Shown piece by piece: positions 1-19,835 of a DNA stretch of 64,000 nt. The stretch covers positions 31,237,118 through 31,301,117 of the forward strand of contig OX243815.1 in assembly GCA_945859605.1 (NCBI GenBank). Direction: 5' to 3'. Source of the DNA: Lumbricus rubellus. Its lineage: Eukaryota > Annelida > Clitellata > Crassiclitellata > Lumbricidae. A program made the position numbers and the translations under genes. Every line of letters starts with the position of its first letter. The stretch's first letter is position 1. Below the pieces are notes generated by a model. That model was not told the origin of the DNA. It did not search any database and saw nothing but the letters and a program-made list of their open reading frames with translations.

Positions 1-850
1 TTCATGATATAAAGTTGAACAGATAAAAAGATATGAATATTTAAACTTCATAAGCCGAAATTGCAGTTTACAAGCAATTTTCTGTCAGATTCAATAAAAA
101 AGTAAGCTAAACCTTTTTTTATATCTCCAATACCTGATAATTAATCATACTAAAACTTTCCAGATATTTAGAGAATTGAACCAAGAATAAAATTCCAAAA
201 TATCATGTGATAAATTTGAACGGATAGAAAGCTATGAATATTTAAACATCATCTCCAGAAATTTCAATTTTCAGCAAGTCTGTTATGGTGTTCATTGCGG
301 TTTGGATGCTTGATAGTTACCAATGCTGGTCTTCAAGGATCCTGGTGCAAAATTAACGGATTATATTTTCGCAATGTTCTGCTGTCACAACGTCTTCCAC
401 CTGTTATCAGAAATCTATAGCCCCAGAAGGCTGTTTTCTTTTTCAGCAGAATAGCGCCAGCCCGAGGATAATCGACGATGCCGTTTCCCAATGCATGGCG
501 CTAGCGCCTACAGGTTTGCGTGCAAGCAGGAGGAGGACATTTTGAGCATGTTTTTAAATTAAATAATGAAACCATGCTGTTGCGGTTATATTGTTACTTC
601 AATTCTCTACATATCTGGAAATTTTTAGAATGATTAATCGTCAGGCATTAGAGATAATAAGGAAACATTTTATTGAATCTGACAGAAAATTGCTTGTAAA
701 CTGTAATTTCGGCATATGAAGTTGAAAGATTCATATCTTTTTATCCGTTCAATTTTATCTCTTGAAATTTTGGAATCACATTCTTGGTCCACTTCTCTAA
801 ATATTTGGAAAATTTTAGCATGATATGTTATCAGGCATTAAAGATACATG
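1..850. repeat. Long imperfect inverted repeat (foldback-like), left arm cut by window edge
   Basis: Bases 1 to about 270 read as the reverse complement of about 590-850, with a unique centre of roughly 300 bases. For example, the stretch around 60-100 (tttacaagcaattttctgtc) recurs inverted around 680-700. Each arm itself contains parts of a roughly 200-bp unit repeated in tandem: the ttgaacggataaaaag-type block appears twice. The left end is outside the window, so target duplication and full size cannot be judged. The sequence shows the repeat; calling it a foldback or MITE-like mobile element is inference. Confidence 0.65.
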
Positions 851-3022
851 CAAAACAATTTGGCTTAGTTTTTATTGAATCACGGTGTATAAGCAAGGAC
901 AAACAGGCAGAAGCACTCGCCATTACAATCTCTGCTTTTGATTGAGTCCTCTCTGACACGGATACTCTTCTTGTCGACCAGGCAGCCGAGGTGTGTGTGT
1001 GGGTTGGGATGTGTGTGGGTGTGTGTGCTTGTATGCGCGTTTGATTCGCTCAGTATTTCTCCCAACGGCGACTGGATGTTCTGCATGGGCTTCAGTTTTT
1101 CTAAAACCTTGTAATAGGCGCATGTATAGTTTATTAGTTTATGTGATTAAACTTTAAAACATGAATAAGGATTTATTAAGGACGATTGGGTAAAGAATAC
1201 AGTCCTGCGCTGTGGAGTTAGCGAACGAAATAATCAAGTCACTAATTTATGCATAGATACTTGGGACAATATTGTTAGGCTACATGAGGATAAAGAAGCA
1301 GGCCTCTGAAAGAGCAAGAAGAGAAAAGGAATCTGCTTCAACAGTGACGAGAGGCGACAACTGAGAGAGATGACCATTTTGTAGTGACAGTGAGCAGTAA
1401 AGAATGCAGCCAGTATGCTTTCTTTTAGCAAGGTTTTTACATGGGTCCACGGCTGCTTTGTAAGGCGTCCTTGTAACGAGTGTTACGGCACCATATATAA
1501 AATTGTCGTAATTATATTTATTGTCTAACAATTGGACTCATCTCCAATGAAACGACAGCAGAGGGATGACCGAAAGTATGAGGCGAATATCATAAACGAA
1601 GGCTATAATTATGTATCCTAAGAAGATAAACCCGGATCCTTCAGCTTACAAGATTGACTTATAAGCTAAATCCAGTCATTGAGTCCTATTTCTGTGTTAG
1701 TTGTGTACTCATGTTAGAGCTACATGTATGTTAGAGGCTTAGAGCTTTGCTAAAAGGAAGTACGCCTACACTGTCTGGTTACATGCAAAGGATGAACGAA
1801 AAACACCCGCTGATTTGTTTAATTTCAGAGGCGATATTAAAGGAATCGCGAGGTTAATCTGGTTTTAAAAATCTAAGTTGGAATGGATCAATGAGAAAAA
1901 TTATGCCTATGCCTTTTACGTCAGACCGAAGCTAAAAACTATAGTGTCAGTTTTACAATTTAGATTAATTTACAAATGTTTTATTGTGTTTATAGTAATC
2001 GTAATCTCCAAATTTCTAAAGCGCTACTCGAAAGCCAAGCGCGGGGCATCAGCTTATTCACGAGCGCTGCGTTGAGTCAAAATGGTTGTCCGTAAGAATA
2101 GCCCATGGTTGTCCGGGTAGAATTTAATGTTATGTTCTATATAGGCCTACACAGAGCTTAAATCGACACAAGACGCGACTCAGTTTCCGTTATTTCTCTT
2201 CAAATAAGCAACTCACAGTTTTAGGCCCACCCTATAATTCAAGTTCAACGTGTAAGTATAGTATTCGTGTCTAAGATGCGCTAGCACCGCTGCCTAAATT
2301 AGGCAGTTTTTTGTTTACCTCAAGTGACCATGTCTATGTGAGAGATAGACTATATACATATTATATATATATATATAATTAATTATATATATGCAGTGAC
2401 AGCATACACACTGCGGGGGCGCAACTAGTATAGCCACCCAGTGTGACTCTCAACAAAGTCAGCTGGACATCGTCCAAGTCGTCGCCTTTGTCTATAGATC
2501 TACTTGCACCTGCCTCGACGACGGTGCCAGATCTAATTGCTTCCTTTTCTAGAAAGTAATTTGTCGCTGAATATTTGATTTGCCAACCCGCTATTCTTCT
2601 TCTTCTTCTTCTTCTTCTTCTTCTTCTTCTTCTTCTTCTTCTTCCTCGTCTTCGTCTTCCGTATGAAACGTCTGCGTCACTGCTTGCCGTCAAGTTCTGC
2701 GTCGTACAGATAGTCTAACTCTAACCGATTTACAACGCAACGATGATTAATTATTATGAAACTCTCGGTTGTTCTTGACATATGCAGTTAGACCCTATTT
2801 ATTTATTTATTTATTTATTTATTTATTCATTTATTGAGGCTTAGGCACTACTTAGTTTTAACTTCTGATTAGTCCACTCAGGACTTGAAGATCTTTGGAA
2901 TGAAACATGGGCTGATTGATTGTTTGTCGCCCGTTTAAATTCTTCAGAATTATATGAAACAGTTCTACAAGGATCAGGTTGAGAATGGATTTTAAATGGA
3001 ATTCGGATGTAGCCTATAATAT
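851..3022. other. Intergenic DNA with simple repeats
   Basis: No gene recognised. It holds a GT-rich patch (990-1030), an AT dinucleotide run (about 2346-2393), a (TTC)n tract (about 2594-2645) and a (TTTA)n tract (about 2797-2835). The short open frames here are repeat-driven or chance. An upstream exon of the CUB gene could be hidden here, but none can be supported. Confidence 0.6.
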
Positions 3023-3608
3023 ACGAAGCAGGACGTTTTGGCGCCGCCGTTTTGGCGCCGGACGTTTTGGCGCCGCCGTTTTGGCGCGACCGTTTTGGCG
3101 CCGGACGTTTTGGCGCCGGAATTTTTTTCACCCCCGTTCTGGAGTATAAAAATTATCATATTGTAGGTAATCGTAGGAGGTTCATTTACGCACATTTTGA
3201 GGTAAATTTTGTAATGACATTCCATGCCATTGAAAAGTTATGCCCGAAATAGCTAAGAATGTATGTATAAGACATGCGTCGTGAGGGTCGGTTAGGGTCA
3301 GGCTAGGCGTCGTGAGGGTCGGTTAGGGTTAGGTATAGGGTTATTGTAGACATTCGGTCCCATATAGGGTACAGATTACGGTTAATTATTACACTACTGA
3401 ATTAAACTTGAAAAATAAATATTACACTTCGTACTGATGTTTTTCGTAAACTGAACCGAAAATAAGCTGCTGAGATCAATTTTTACATGGGCGCCAAAAC
3501 GGCGGCGCCAAAACGGCGGTGCCAAAACGGCGGCGCCAAAACGGTCGCGCCAAAACGGCGGCGCCAAAACGGTCGCGCCAAAACGGCGGCGCCAAAACGT
3601 CACGTACC
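3023..3608. mobile_element. Foldback element with 14-bp minisatellite arms
   Basis: The left arm (3031-3120) is about seven copies of a CGTTTTGGCGCCGG-type unit. The right arm (3489-3600) is about eight copies of the same 14-bp unit in inverse orientation (GCGCCAAAACGGCG / GCGCCAAAACGGTC). The roughly 370-bp centre is unrelated and contains TTAGGG-like repeats. Candidate 8-bp target duplications tataatat (3015-3022) and gataatat (3609-3616) match at 7 of 8 bases. This architecture, with inverted arms built of short tandem repeats, is that of Drosophila FB and sea-urchin TU foldback elements. No coding capacity is seen. Confidence 0.7.
3276..3345 (+). repeat. Telomere-like GGGTCGGTTAGGGT repeats
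   Basis: Two tandem copies of a unit reading gcgtcgtgagggtcggttag, followed by GGGTTAGG-type sequence. The unit lies inside the foldback element centre. The same motif occurs in reverse complement near 48001-48450. Confidence 0.6.
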
Positions 3609-4141
3609 GATAATATAGGAGCCTAATGCACAATGCAAGGACACCAGAGCGACTGATCAGACGGCGTCGGCGGCTCAGCGGCCGTTGCCGTCCGTCCAAA
3701 AGTTTGCCGAAAACGAACTTCCCCCCCCCAAAAAAAGAACCCGAACCCCCCCCCCACAAAGCAGTGGCACTAGGTCACTCACTGCCTCCGTCACGTTGGC
3801 ACTGCTGGCTCTGCAGGGTTTGTCTGAATCCTACGAAACAGTTTGGACTCCAAAACAATATACCACGTCAAGCAGACGTCTAGACGAAAATTAATGTGAC
3901 TCGGGTCTAAATGATCAATTGACTGTGCAGCCAAATAATAATACACGATCACCGTAGTACCTCGACCTCATTCAGCTTCCTCCCTCCCACCCTATCCCCC
4001 GCCCCCCACTTCGTTCTTCAAAAATACACAATTGAAACCATGAGAAATGGGTAACAGTCATTCTTAGCCCGTTTTTATATAGAAATGATATGTTTCATTG
4101 TCTCGTAGTAAATTAATAAGATTTCTTTGTACGAACTGAAT

Positions 4142-4262
4142 CTTGTGTGTGTGTGTGTGTGTGTGTGTGCGTGGGTGTGCGTGGGTATGTGTGCGTGGGT
4201 ATGTGTGTGCGTGTTTGTGTGTGCATGTGTGTGCGTGCGTGTGTGTGTATGTGTGTATGTAC
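4142..4262 (+). repeat. (TG)n microsatellite, imperfect
   Basis: A GT-rich tract with pure (TG)n at its start and GTGTGC/GTATGT variants afterwards. It ends about 155 bases upstream of the first recognised CUB exon. Open frames across it on both strands encode only Cys-Val or His-Thr repeats. Confidence 0.9.
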
Positions 4263-4417
4263 TATGTATGTATGTTTGCTTGTGTATGCGCGCGCGCTCG
4301 CATCTGCACAAAAACTGCTTGTTGCTCGCATAACATGAAGAAAACAAAGTTGAGTACATGAGAGTATTAAGTGAGAGATGAATCTTCATATCTCTCTTTG
4401 TCTTTCTTATTCTACAG

Positions 4418-11403
<6,986 letters not shown>

Positions 11404-13322
11404 ACGACGCCTTAAAATCACCATGGCAGGCTGCTGCTGCAGTGGTAAACAACCTCTTCACAGCAAGAACCCATTCATACTAAAAGCATTCAATCACCGA
11501 CGACACCAGCAGCTTGTCTTAATTACATTTTCCATGCAGTTAGTTCTTCATTTTAATGACGAGCAACGTTCGTTGTATTTTTAAAAAGATATTTTGTTGT
11601 GACTAGTTCTAAGCTATCTATAGTTTTAAAACCAGTTATAGGCCTACAGCGCATAGATATGATCAGTTGTTCTGTTACATTTGTCAGCAGATATTAACTA
11701 ACCAACCAAGCGTGGCACCTCTAGAGCAGGTTCATGGCGTTTTAAATGTTGGCCTATAGCAGTTCTCAGGTTGGAAAACACTACACTTTATATAATATAC
11801 GTAGTCAAAGCATTCGTCAGTGCTACTGCATTGCTATTCTTGTATAGGTCTACGTCTTCTGGTTATAATTATTGGATCCTATTTTAAGTAAGTTAGTAAA
11901 TAGGCCTATATTCTTCTGTTTGGCCAACTGCTTATACCGCACTTTGGTTTTCGTGACACCTAAATAACAATATAATTGTGACTTCAAAATTAATAGATTC
12001 TTGTAACATATTGTTTGCGTTCTTGTAACATTTTATATTAAAAAAACTTTATATATAAAAATTGTCATGTTGCGTGAGTGGATAGCTGAGAAAAGTGAGA
12101 ATTATTGTGTCTGTCTTAGGTCATTCAATTAAAAGTGCAATTGCTATACTGCATGGAAGTTGAGTATGTTGTACTTGTCTTAATTGTCATGATAGCACCC
12201 TTGAATCTTTTGACTCATCGATTGTAGTGCTCCTCCTATAGCTGCCAGGGCAGGTCATATCGTGGCACTCATCCGTAAAATTCACTGAACCTCAATGACA
12301 TAATAATTTATGGACAGCACCAAACATGCAAAGCAATTATGACCTGGGGTTTTCTGGTCTCTCCAATAATTATATCAAATATGATAATGGTGCATACATC
12401 TAGGCTTATATAAAATTATCGTCTTACTGCAGTAGATTTAAAATGTAAACAAATGTAGCATATTTCTGATGAAGTTATTAAAAATATCCACTCTACACAA
12501 GTTTGGCATATGATATTCGGACCAGTTTACTACATTTCCTCTTTCCCTGAGGCTACTAGAGCATTGGTCTGCCCCTGTCAGCCTCTGTAGGCTATAGTAG
12601 CGGATATGACGTTGATAAGAAGTTATTGTCCTTCAAATAAAAACCAAACGCTGAACTCATTTCGTCGTTTCTTAGCTTTTTACAGACAATCAAACAAACG
12701 TGTTTTACCCGAACACAGCCACTGAGCCAACGCTACCACCATCCATTAGTCACGCAATCCATTCGACCGTATCGACAGTTGCGCCTCAGTGACTTTTTAG
12801 GCACTAAATCTATCTGCCTGCGCATTATTAGGACTCGGCTAGACGAGGCCGAATTCCTGCAGTTGGCCTGCAGACTATTATAACTGCACGAAGACCAAGA
12901 CGACGTAAGCTAAACAGCCAAACTCGTTTTACACGGCAAATATAGACGCGGCTGCTGCAAGACACGCATGTTACGTCTCGCTAGACCTACGCAGGTCGCA
13001 TGGAACTGTTGTGGATTCAATAGCCTATGCCTATGCTTGCAGTCTGTGGGTAGCATTGGATCATGCTGAAACTCGTCGAATTACTTCGGACCTAAAACGT
13101 ACAATGTTTGACGCCATGAACAGGTAACTTAATTAATTTTTAATACAGGTGCCACTCGGTTTTTTGATAATTATCTTATCGTTGAAGTCTTGAAGAGAAA
13201 TTTTTTCTTCAGTTCATCCTCCACAGAAGAATCATCCTTCATAATAAAATGCACAACCTCACGCAGTCACTAAACTTCCATCAGAAATTCCTCCCTCCTT
13301 TGTCTTCCCTACTGCTTCGCTG
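11404..13322. other. Intergenic region between CUB gene and GALNT
   Basis: No gene recognised. It probably starts with the CUB gene 3' UTR. A more GC-rich, less repetitive patch near 12650-13125 ends with catgaacag|gtaactt (donor after 13121). It could be a promoter plus non-coding first exon of the downstream GALNT gene, but this cannot be established without transcript data. Confidence 0.4.
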
Positions 13323-13521
13323 TGGGGCGCGGTGGTGTAGTGGTGGCGTCGTTGCCTTGGAGCCGGAAGGTTCGAGGTTCACCTCGCCGCGTAAGGACCT
13401 TGGGCAAGTCCTTCACTCACAATTGCTCAGCGCTTTGGCGTGAAACTCCGATGCAGTGTCCGCTCTGCATTCGGGAGCGCCTCTGAGAGCTTGAAAGGGT
13501 GCTATAACAAATGCACATACA
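13323..13521 (+). mobile_element. tRNA-derived SINE
   Basis: The block begins GGGGCGCGGTGGTGTAGTGG and contains an A-box (TGGTGTAGTGG, 13333-13343) and, about 26 bases later, a B-box-like GGTTCGAGGTT (13369-13379). A conserved-looking body follows (CCTTGGGCAAGTCCTTCACTC), then a tail ending near gggtgctataac. This pol III promoter spacing and non-tRNA body are those of a tRNA-type SINE. No clear target duplication was identified. Confidence 0.75.
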
Positions 13522-14703
13522 AACCATCTAGCTGTGTTTAAGTGCAGCTCATTTCTGTAAGTTTTGGGTATGTTAGCCGATAAATATTATTTTCCTAAAT
13601 CGGATCGAGATACGTAGATTGGCACGGAGGTATACATGTATATAGGGGATATTATAGGCCTACAATTTGAATCGGAGGTAGGCCTATACAGGAGACGAAG
13701 GTCGGGACGAAGCTATACAAATGACGCGTGGGTCCTATAGTCTCGTAGGTATAGGCCTACATATGCCACGTATCATGTGACGTATGCCACTGCATTCAAT
13801 TCGTGTAAAAGATTCGGTTGACTGAAAATTTGTCCTCAAGCTCTGCTGGTAAGTGTTGGTTTACGATCAATGACCTCCATTAGTTCTGAACCTGCGGCCC
13901 ATATAATAGTTTTAAAGGCCGTAACACGTATACGTAGAGCTTGGTTTCCGTGACTAATATTTCCCGTAAATATTAGGTCTACAATGAAAGTTTCCATTCA
14001 GCGAAGTTTGGATCCAAGGTAAGATGACCGGTTTTCTTATAGAAAGAACTTTTCGCAGAGGTTCAGATGTCATGCTCATTGCTCAATGCTGAAGTGGTCA
14101 CAACGCTGCATGGAGTTATTTAGACGGAAACGATTTTCTGCTTGTTATAAAAGAACCAAATCACGATTACAATACAATACAATAATACAATACAATTAGT
14201 CATTTATACCGCACTTGAACAAAAACATGTCTTGCACAAGAGCGATTGGCCTTCAATTCACATGAAAAGTTGGATATAGAAGCTAGAAAATCTTTGCTGC
14301 AATGAATTGAGATCAGGCTTAGTTTACAGCAGAACGTAAAATTCTAACATAATTTATGTAACAAATGTCAATGAACACGTTTTCTATAAGCGAAATATAT
14401 ACCTTCGATCTTGTCCAGTCGGGTGATGTCTGATCTTTGAAAATGCAATGGATTAAAGATTACATAGCCTACTGGCTACTTTTAAGTATAAGGCAATTTC
14501 CTGCTTCATCCTTAAATAAACAAACTAAAGAAGACTGATTATTACGTGCATACTAGAAAAGTTATTGTGATTTTTAAGAGCAAATTATCCTTCTTTTTTC
14601 CAAATGAGATTAAGTGGGACATGTATTCTGTCCATGCAGACACTATAGCCTACGTATAATATGTCCATCGTTCTGTTACATGAGACTGTCACTATGGTGA
14701 TTA

Positions 14704-14759
<56 letters not shown>

Positions 14760-15013
14760 TATCATATATGGACTGCTTTAGTCACACCAGTGAGATCTCC
14801 ATAATCTTCATAAGTAAGATACGCGTCATAATATGGATAACAAGAATCTATCGCAATCACGTGTCCATTACTACAAGTGTTAATCACATCATAGGCATAA
14901 AGAAACTCGTGCCTGCATGACATATCAGGTCATTAATTGTACTGTGATAACTAGCCTACATAAAGTATAAGAAATTATTTTTGTGGGTATTTTACCGTCA
15001 GTGTTACATGATT
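13522..15013. other. Intron or 5' flank of GALNT with simple repeats
   Basis: No coding sequence recognised. It contains an AATAC-type repeat (14165-14200), a long (TA)n tract (about 14707-14757) and several copies of the palindrome TAGGCCTA. The segment ends in a plausible splice acceptor (gattacag, 15010-15017) just upstream of the GALNT start codon, so most of it may be a 5' UTR intron. Confidence 0.5.
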
Positions 15014-15038
15014 ACAGATTTTGAATATCTTGGCGAAG

Positions 15039-18000
15039 ATGAGGTTTCGATTTGGAGGAACGGTCGTGGAGTTCGGCAGAGGTCAACTGACGAAGGTCAT
15101 TCTGTTGTCAGGAATCCTCTGCGTCACTCTTCTCTTCCTCACCAGTCGAGGATTGCTTCGTCAGACGGAAAGTCTTGACGACTCTGATCTCGCCACTCCC
15201 ATCAGTTTCCTGTCGTCGGATGATGAGGAGGTGGACATGGTTGAACGCGGTGTTGCTCCTCAGGGAGGAGGGGTAGGCCTACGACATCGGGTTCTTAAGA
15301 CTGAGAGACACGACGACGACGATAGTTACCCGAAGAAGAAGAAGAAAGGGTTGAAGGGCGGCAGAGACCCCGACCTTGCGATGAAACCAGTTCAGATGGC
15401 AATGAAAGGCGTCAATCGAAAGAAGCGACCGGCCTTAGCAGAAGCCCTCAAGGGGGTCGTAGGGGTCGACAACCGACCCCCAGACAGCCACTACAACATC
15501 AACGTCACCCTGAGCGATGTCACGTCCCTCGATCGACCCCTACCAGACACGCGACCTCCAGTCTGTCAGAACCGGACGTATGACCTTGACGTCCTTCCAA
15601 AGGTCAGCGTCATCATTCCGTTCTTCAACGAAGCGCCGACGATGATCCTGAGGACGGTGCACAGCGTCCTCAACCGATCACCAGATCAACTACTCGAAGA
15701 AATCATACTCGGTAGGCTATTCATTAGGTCATTAGGTGGTCATGTTATAGGTCAATGAAAAATAGTGCCTTGCAGGTTTCATATCATAATTATTATACAA
15801 ACATGGTACAACAATGCGCACATGTAGGCACACACACACGAACACACACCTGCACACATACACACAGCACGCACACGCATATCACGAACATTTCCTTGCA
15901 TAAATATTTATAACTTTCAGTTGAGAGACTTACATGTACATGTAGAATAACACGCTAATTACGCACGCAGTGTGGAATGGCCACCATGTCAATTTCTAAG
16001 CAATTTTATGTAGGCCCATACTTGTAAATCTTCCCGTTAAGCCCCTTACCCATTTATCTATACATAATTAGTCCGTTCTCTTAACTTATTATATCATTGT
16101 GTAAACTAAATCAAACACTATTTGATTGAATTAGCTAATTGTGCAGTGTAGGCATCTTCGAACCTTTCTGCCACATGGCACAAGGTTGAATGACTTCATG
16201 TTCTAATTTACATGAATTTAACCATCTCTAAATAAATTTAAAACTTGTGCGACCTTCCAAGAGTAAATTTCAGGCGTTATTAAGCTCTATGGTCCATTCT
16301 ATCGATTTCTTGATTGATTTGTCGTTGATTGATTTGTCATTGTTTGATTGGCTGTTGTTGCTGTAGTGGACGACATGAGTTTCGACGCTCCGTTGAAGGG
16401 TCCACTGGACCGATACATCCGTCTCCTGCCGAAGGTGAGGATCATGCGGCGTGACAAGCGCAGTGGACTCATCGTGTCACGCATGGATGGCGCTCGTGCA
16501 GCCAAAGCCCCCGTTCTGCTCTTCCTCGACGCTCATTCGGAGGTCGGTTACGGATGGCTGGAGCCGATGCTGGAGGAGCTGAGGAGAGATCCGAAGCAGG
16601 TTCTTCAGCCGTTCATCGATGGAGTCGACTCCAAGTCGCTCGAGTTCACGGCACCGACGACTTACTACAAAGGAGCATTCAGCTGGGACCTCAGGTTAAC
16701 AAACGAAATCGGTGCAAAATTGTATATTTGTATTTGTATATAATTATCACGATATGATTGTGCAAAGATTGGGAAGCGCTGTATACTATATCAGTGCATT
16801 CCAATCATTTTGTCCACTGAATCCTTTTGATCTAAGTGTTTTGATGGAATCTCAATCTAAAGGCATTTTATAACAGGAAGATGCTAAACATTGGCACTAT
16901 GCTATTTTTAATACAATGACACAGAACACAGTTTAGCAGAGCTGGCATTTACTATCCACAGAATATATATATATACATATATATGTATATATATATATTA
17001 TATATCGTGTCTTAGGTACACGTGGCTGCGTCTGTCTCCTTACGAGGAAGAGAGGGCAAAGGTTCAAGGTCAGCCGTTCGTCAGTCCAACGCTCGTCGGT
17101 TGTGCCATCGCAGTCATGAAGGACTACTTCTTCGAGATGGGAGCCTTCGACGAGGGTCTCTACGTCTGGGGCGGAGAGAACCTCGAACTCGCCTTCCGCA
17201 TGTGGATGTGTGGCGGGAAAACCGTCACGGTCACGTGCTCACGAGCAGGTCACGTGTTCAAGCAGTCGCCGAACAAGTTCGACGGAACGATCGGAACGAA
17301 GGAGCAGACGGTCCAGAAGAACCTCATCCGCGTCGCCGACGTCTGGATGGATCGCTTCCGGAAGTTCTTCTACGCAACGACGCTTCCCTACGACTTCAAG
17401 CGACTGAAGCTCAACGAAGCGGAACGGAAGTCGCTGAAGGAACGATCTGAACTGCGTCAGAAGCTCAAGTGCCACAACTTCGACTGGTACCTGTACAACG
17501 TCATACCGGAAATGATGGACCTTCCACCGATGAACAGTCTCTTCTTCGGTGAGGTCATGAACCTGCACACGAAGGCATGCTGGGAGGTGACGGAAGACTA
17601 CTACGTCGGCATGACGTACTTCTGCTTCGAGCACAAGGTCATTCCGAAGAACAACTTCGCGCTGACATCGGATGGTCTGCTCCGCTACAGAGACAAGTGC
17701 GTCAAGATCCTGCCTCCGAAGCCGTACATGATCCTCGCCGAGTGTCCGCAGAAGGACCTGGAGAGCTTCGGCGTCTGGGAGTTGGTCAGTCGCGGGGTCG
17801 TCTGGGGAGGACTTCGAGTGAAGCAGAGGAATGCTGACAACGTTACAGTTCACTGGTGTATCGTACAGGTAAGCTATAGGCGTATACATAATTATTGTTC
17901 AACTGTTTCTCTTACTCTAAGCTTCAAACACATTTCCATGAACAGGTAGAATTTAATCTTTTTAGTTGGCCAACAGAAGGTAGATACCTGTTCCGTTGAG

Positions 18001-18309
18001 GTTAGTTTAACAGAGCGAGAAGTGTGGTCGATAGTTGCAGATTTGGCCAACGCATGTTTGTGCTAAAGTATAGGGTAAGAGGAGATCAAGTATGCCCTTC
18101 CTATCCTAAACCTGACTTCATGTCTTCGGTATTTTACCTTAAACCCAACTTCGTATTGCTTACATGTGCAGGTGACAAACGCAATGCCGGAGCACAAGAA
18201 CGAGCAGATGCCGCAGTTAGGAGACTGCAAGGAAAGCGATCTCTTCCAGATCTGGGCATTCACGTACGCCGTCGACTTCTCTCTCGAGTCGCAGTTCGCT
18301 CAAGCGTAA
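15039..18309 (+). CDS. Polypeptide N-acetylgalactosaminyltransferase (GalNAc-T), complete
   Basis: Exons 15039-15711, 16367-16694, 17016-17868 and 18172-18309 join in phase (total 1992 nt, 663 aa). The enzyme transfers GalNAc from UDP-GalNAc to Ser/Thr, starting mucin-type O-glycans in the Golgi. Seen: short cytosolic tail, one membrane helix at about residues 20-35 (type II anchor), a stem, then the GT-A domain (VSVIIPFFNEAPTMILRTVH; EEIIL-VDD at the exon 1/2 junction). The metal-binding DxH motif is DAH at about 279-281 (LFLDAHSEV), and the family WGGEN is at about 385-389, followed by CSRAGHVFK. A C-terminal ricin-type lectin region follows with a QIW motif in the last exon. The start is the ATG after an in-frame upstream TTG; the first codons fit a Golgi anchor. 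The usual AGG stretch before the WGGEN segment reads LVGCAIA here, so the subfamily is uncertain. Exons are much more GC-rich than the introns. Confidence 0.93.
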
Positions 18310-19362
18310 AGTCCCCCCCCAGTTCTGCGTCTTCTCTGCGCACTGGATGGTGCACAGAACAGGCAGCGGCAGCACCAGGACGAGAAGACAGTGTTGGCCG
18401 GGATGCGCATCTTGATACTCGGCAGTCGGCAGCAGCGTCGACGTGCAGCAGCAGCAGTCGTGTGCTGAAGGGACGACTGACCGAGCAGGAGGATGAAGAG
18501 GATACCATTGCAACGTCATCTGGAAGGTGTCCGGTGACGTCATTCTTTTTGCTGCAAGACTTCTTTGCATGCCGAGACTTGCACATGCGCGAGGCTCAAC
18601 TTCAGCGCTAATTTGTTCAATTTGTTTCAAGGCTATGCCGTATAATTGCACTTGACGCTAGGTCCGTTTTATTCTAATTTATCTGTTTTTATTTAACTGT
18701 CTTACGTCCAGACATGCATGGTCACTCCGAAAATTATTGTTCTTAAAAAACGCGCACCAAACAATGTAGCAAAGTGTTGGAAAAAATATAGGCCTATTGC
18801 ACATTACTAGCGCAATTGCGTAACGTGATAAACAACGGGTCCAGATCTAAGGAGAGACCCAGATTTCATCTTTAATTCTACTCCCACCACGTTTCTGTGA
18901 AACCAGAGGCATACAGGCTGTTATAGACTGACGAGTAGCCTAAGTATAGGCCTTATAATAGTTAACAGTCGTTATATTAGGCCTATATCCATTCATAATC
19001 GTATGGTTAGAGCCAACAGAGTCCAATTTCTCAGAAGTAGGCTCTTCAGCTTAACCAAAAAATTTGCTTGTGCAGAACAATGCTATAATTTTAAAGGCTG
19101 TCTGTTTTATTTGTTAACATACGTAGGCTATAGACATGCATGAAACTCAATGTCTTTTCCAGGATAAAAGAATACCCAAACATGTGCACACTATGTATTA
19201 TAAACATCATACAATAATTTATAGTAGGCCTAAAGTTTAAGATCTTTGGCGTTCATGCACATAATTATACGGCGGCTGTAGAACAGCATGATAGCAGCAA
19301 AACGACTGTTTTAGGCAGCTATAGGCCTATAATTATATAGTAGCTGATTTCTCATTTCATAT
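18310..19362. other. GALNT 3' flank
   Basis: The likely 3' UTR of GALNT starts here. A long frame at 18024-18611 overlaps the last GALNT exon in a different frame and is spurious. Four copies of the palindrome TAGGCCTA occur between 18789 and 19328. No other gene seen. Confidence 0.5.
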
Positions 19363-19835
19363 ATCAAATCAAATCAAATCATTTTATTTGGCAACCAAAA
19401 TAATCAAGAAAACAAGAACAAATCGAATCAGGCATCAAAGAGAACAGGGTTAACAAATATAAAAAAGCAATACTTAACTAATGATGCCAAAAGTTAGAAT
19501 TTGATTGCACAGGGGACCCAAAAGGGTCTTGCAACCCCGCTAGGCGAGTCCCCTGGGCGGTAGCATCAAGATGATGATGGCCATTGAGTTGCCATAGAGT
19601 GGTTCTGACATAGATTATGAGTCAAAATAACCAACGGAAAAAATAAACAACAAACACCTTAACTAAAGCACAGTTACACAATCGATGATCAAAGAGCCTG
19701 TTGTATGAGGTTTAGGCACGGAGATCCTTGGATGGTCGAGAAATACACAAGTACATGTAGTAGGGATTTATAATCTAATTTAGGTCGCCACCAAATTAAC
19801 TCAATGCGGGAGATAGGATAAATTAGTCACAAAAT

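Noticed and set aside
3626..3894. Plus-strand frames considered as a signal-peptide exon for the CUB gene
   Set aside because: No convincing donor leading in phase to 4418, and composition is dominated by Arg/Pro runs.
18024..18611. 195-codon frame after GALNT
   Set aside because: Overlaps the last GALNT exon (18172-18309) in another frame; the GALNT frame has family motifs and correct phase.
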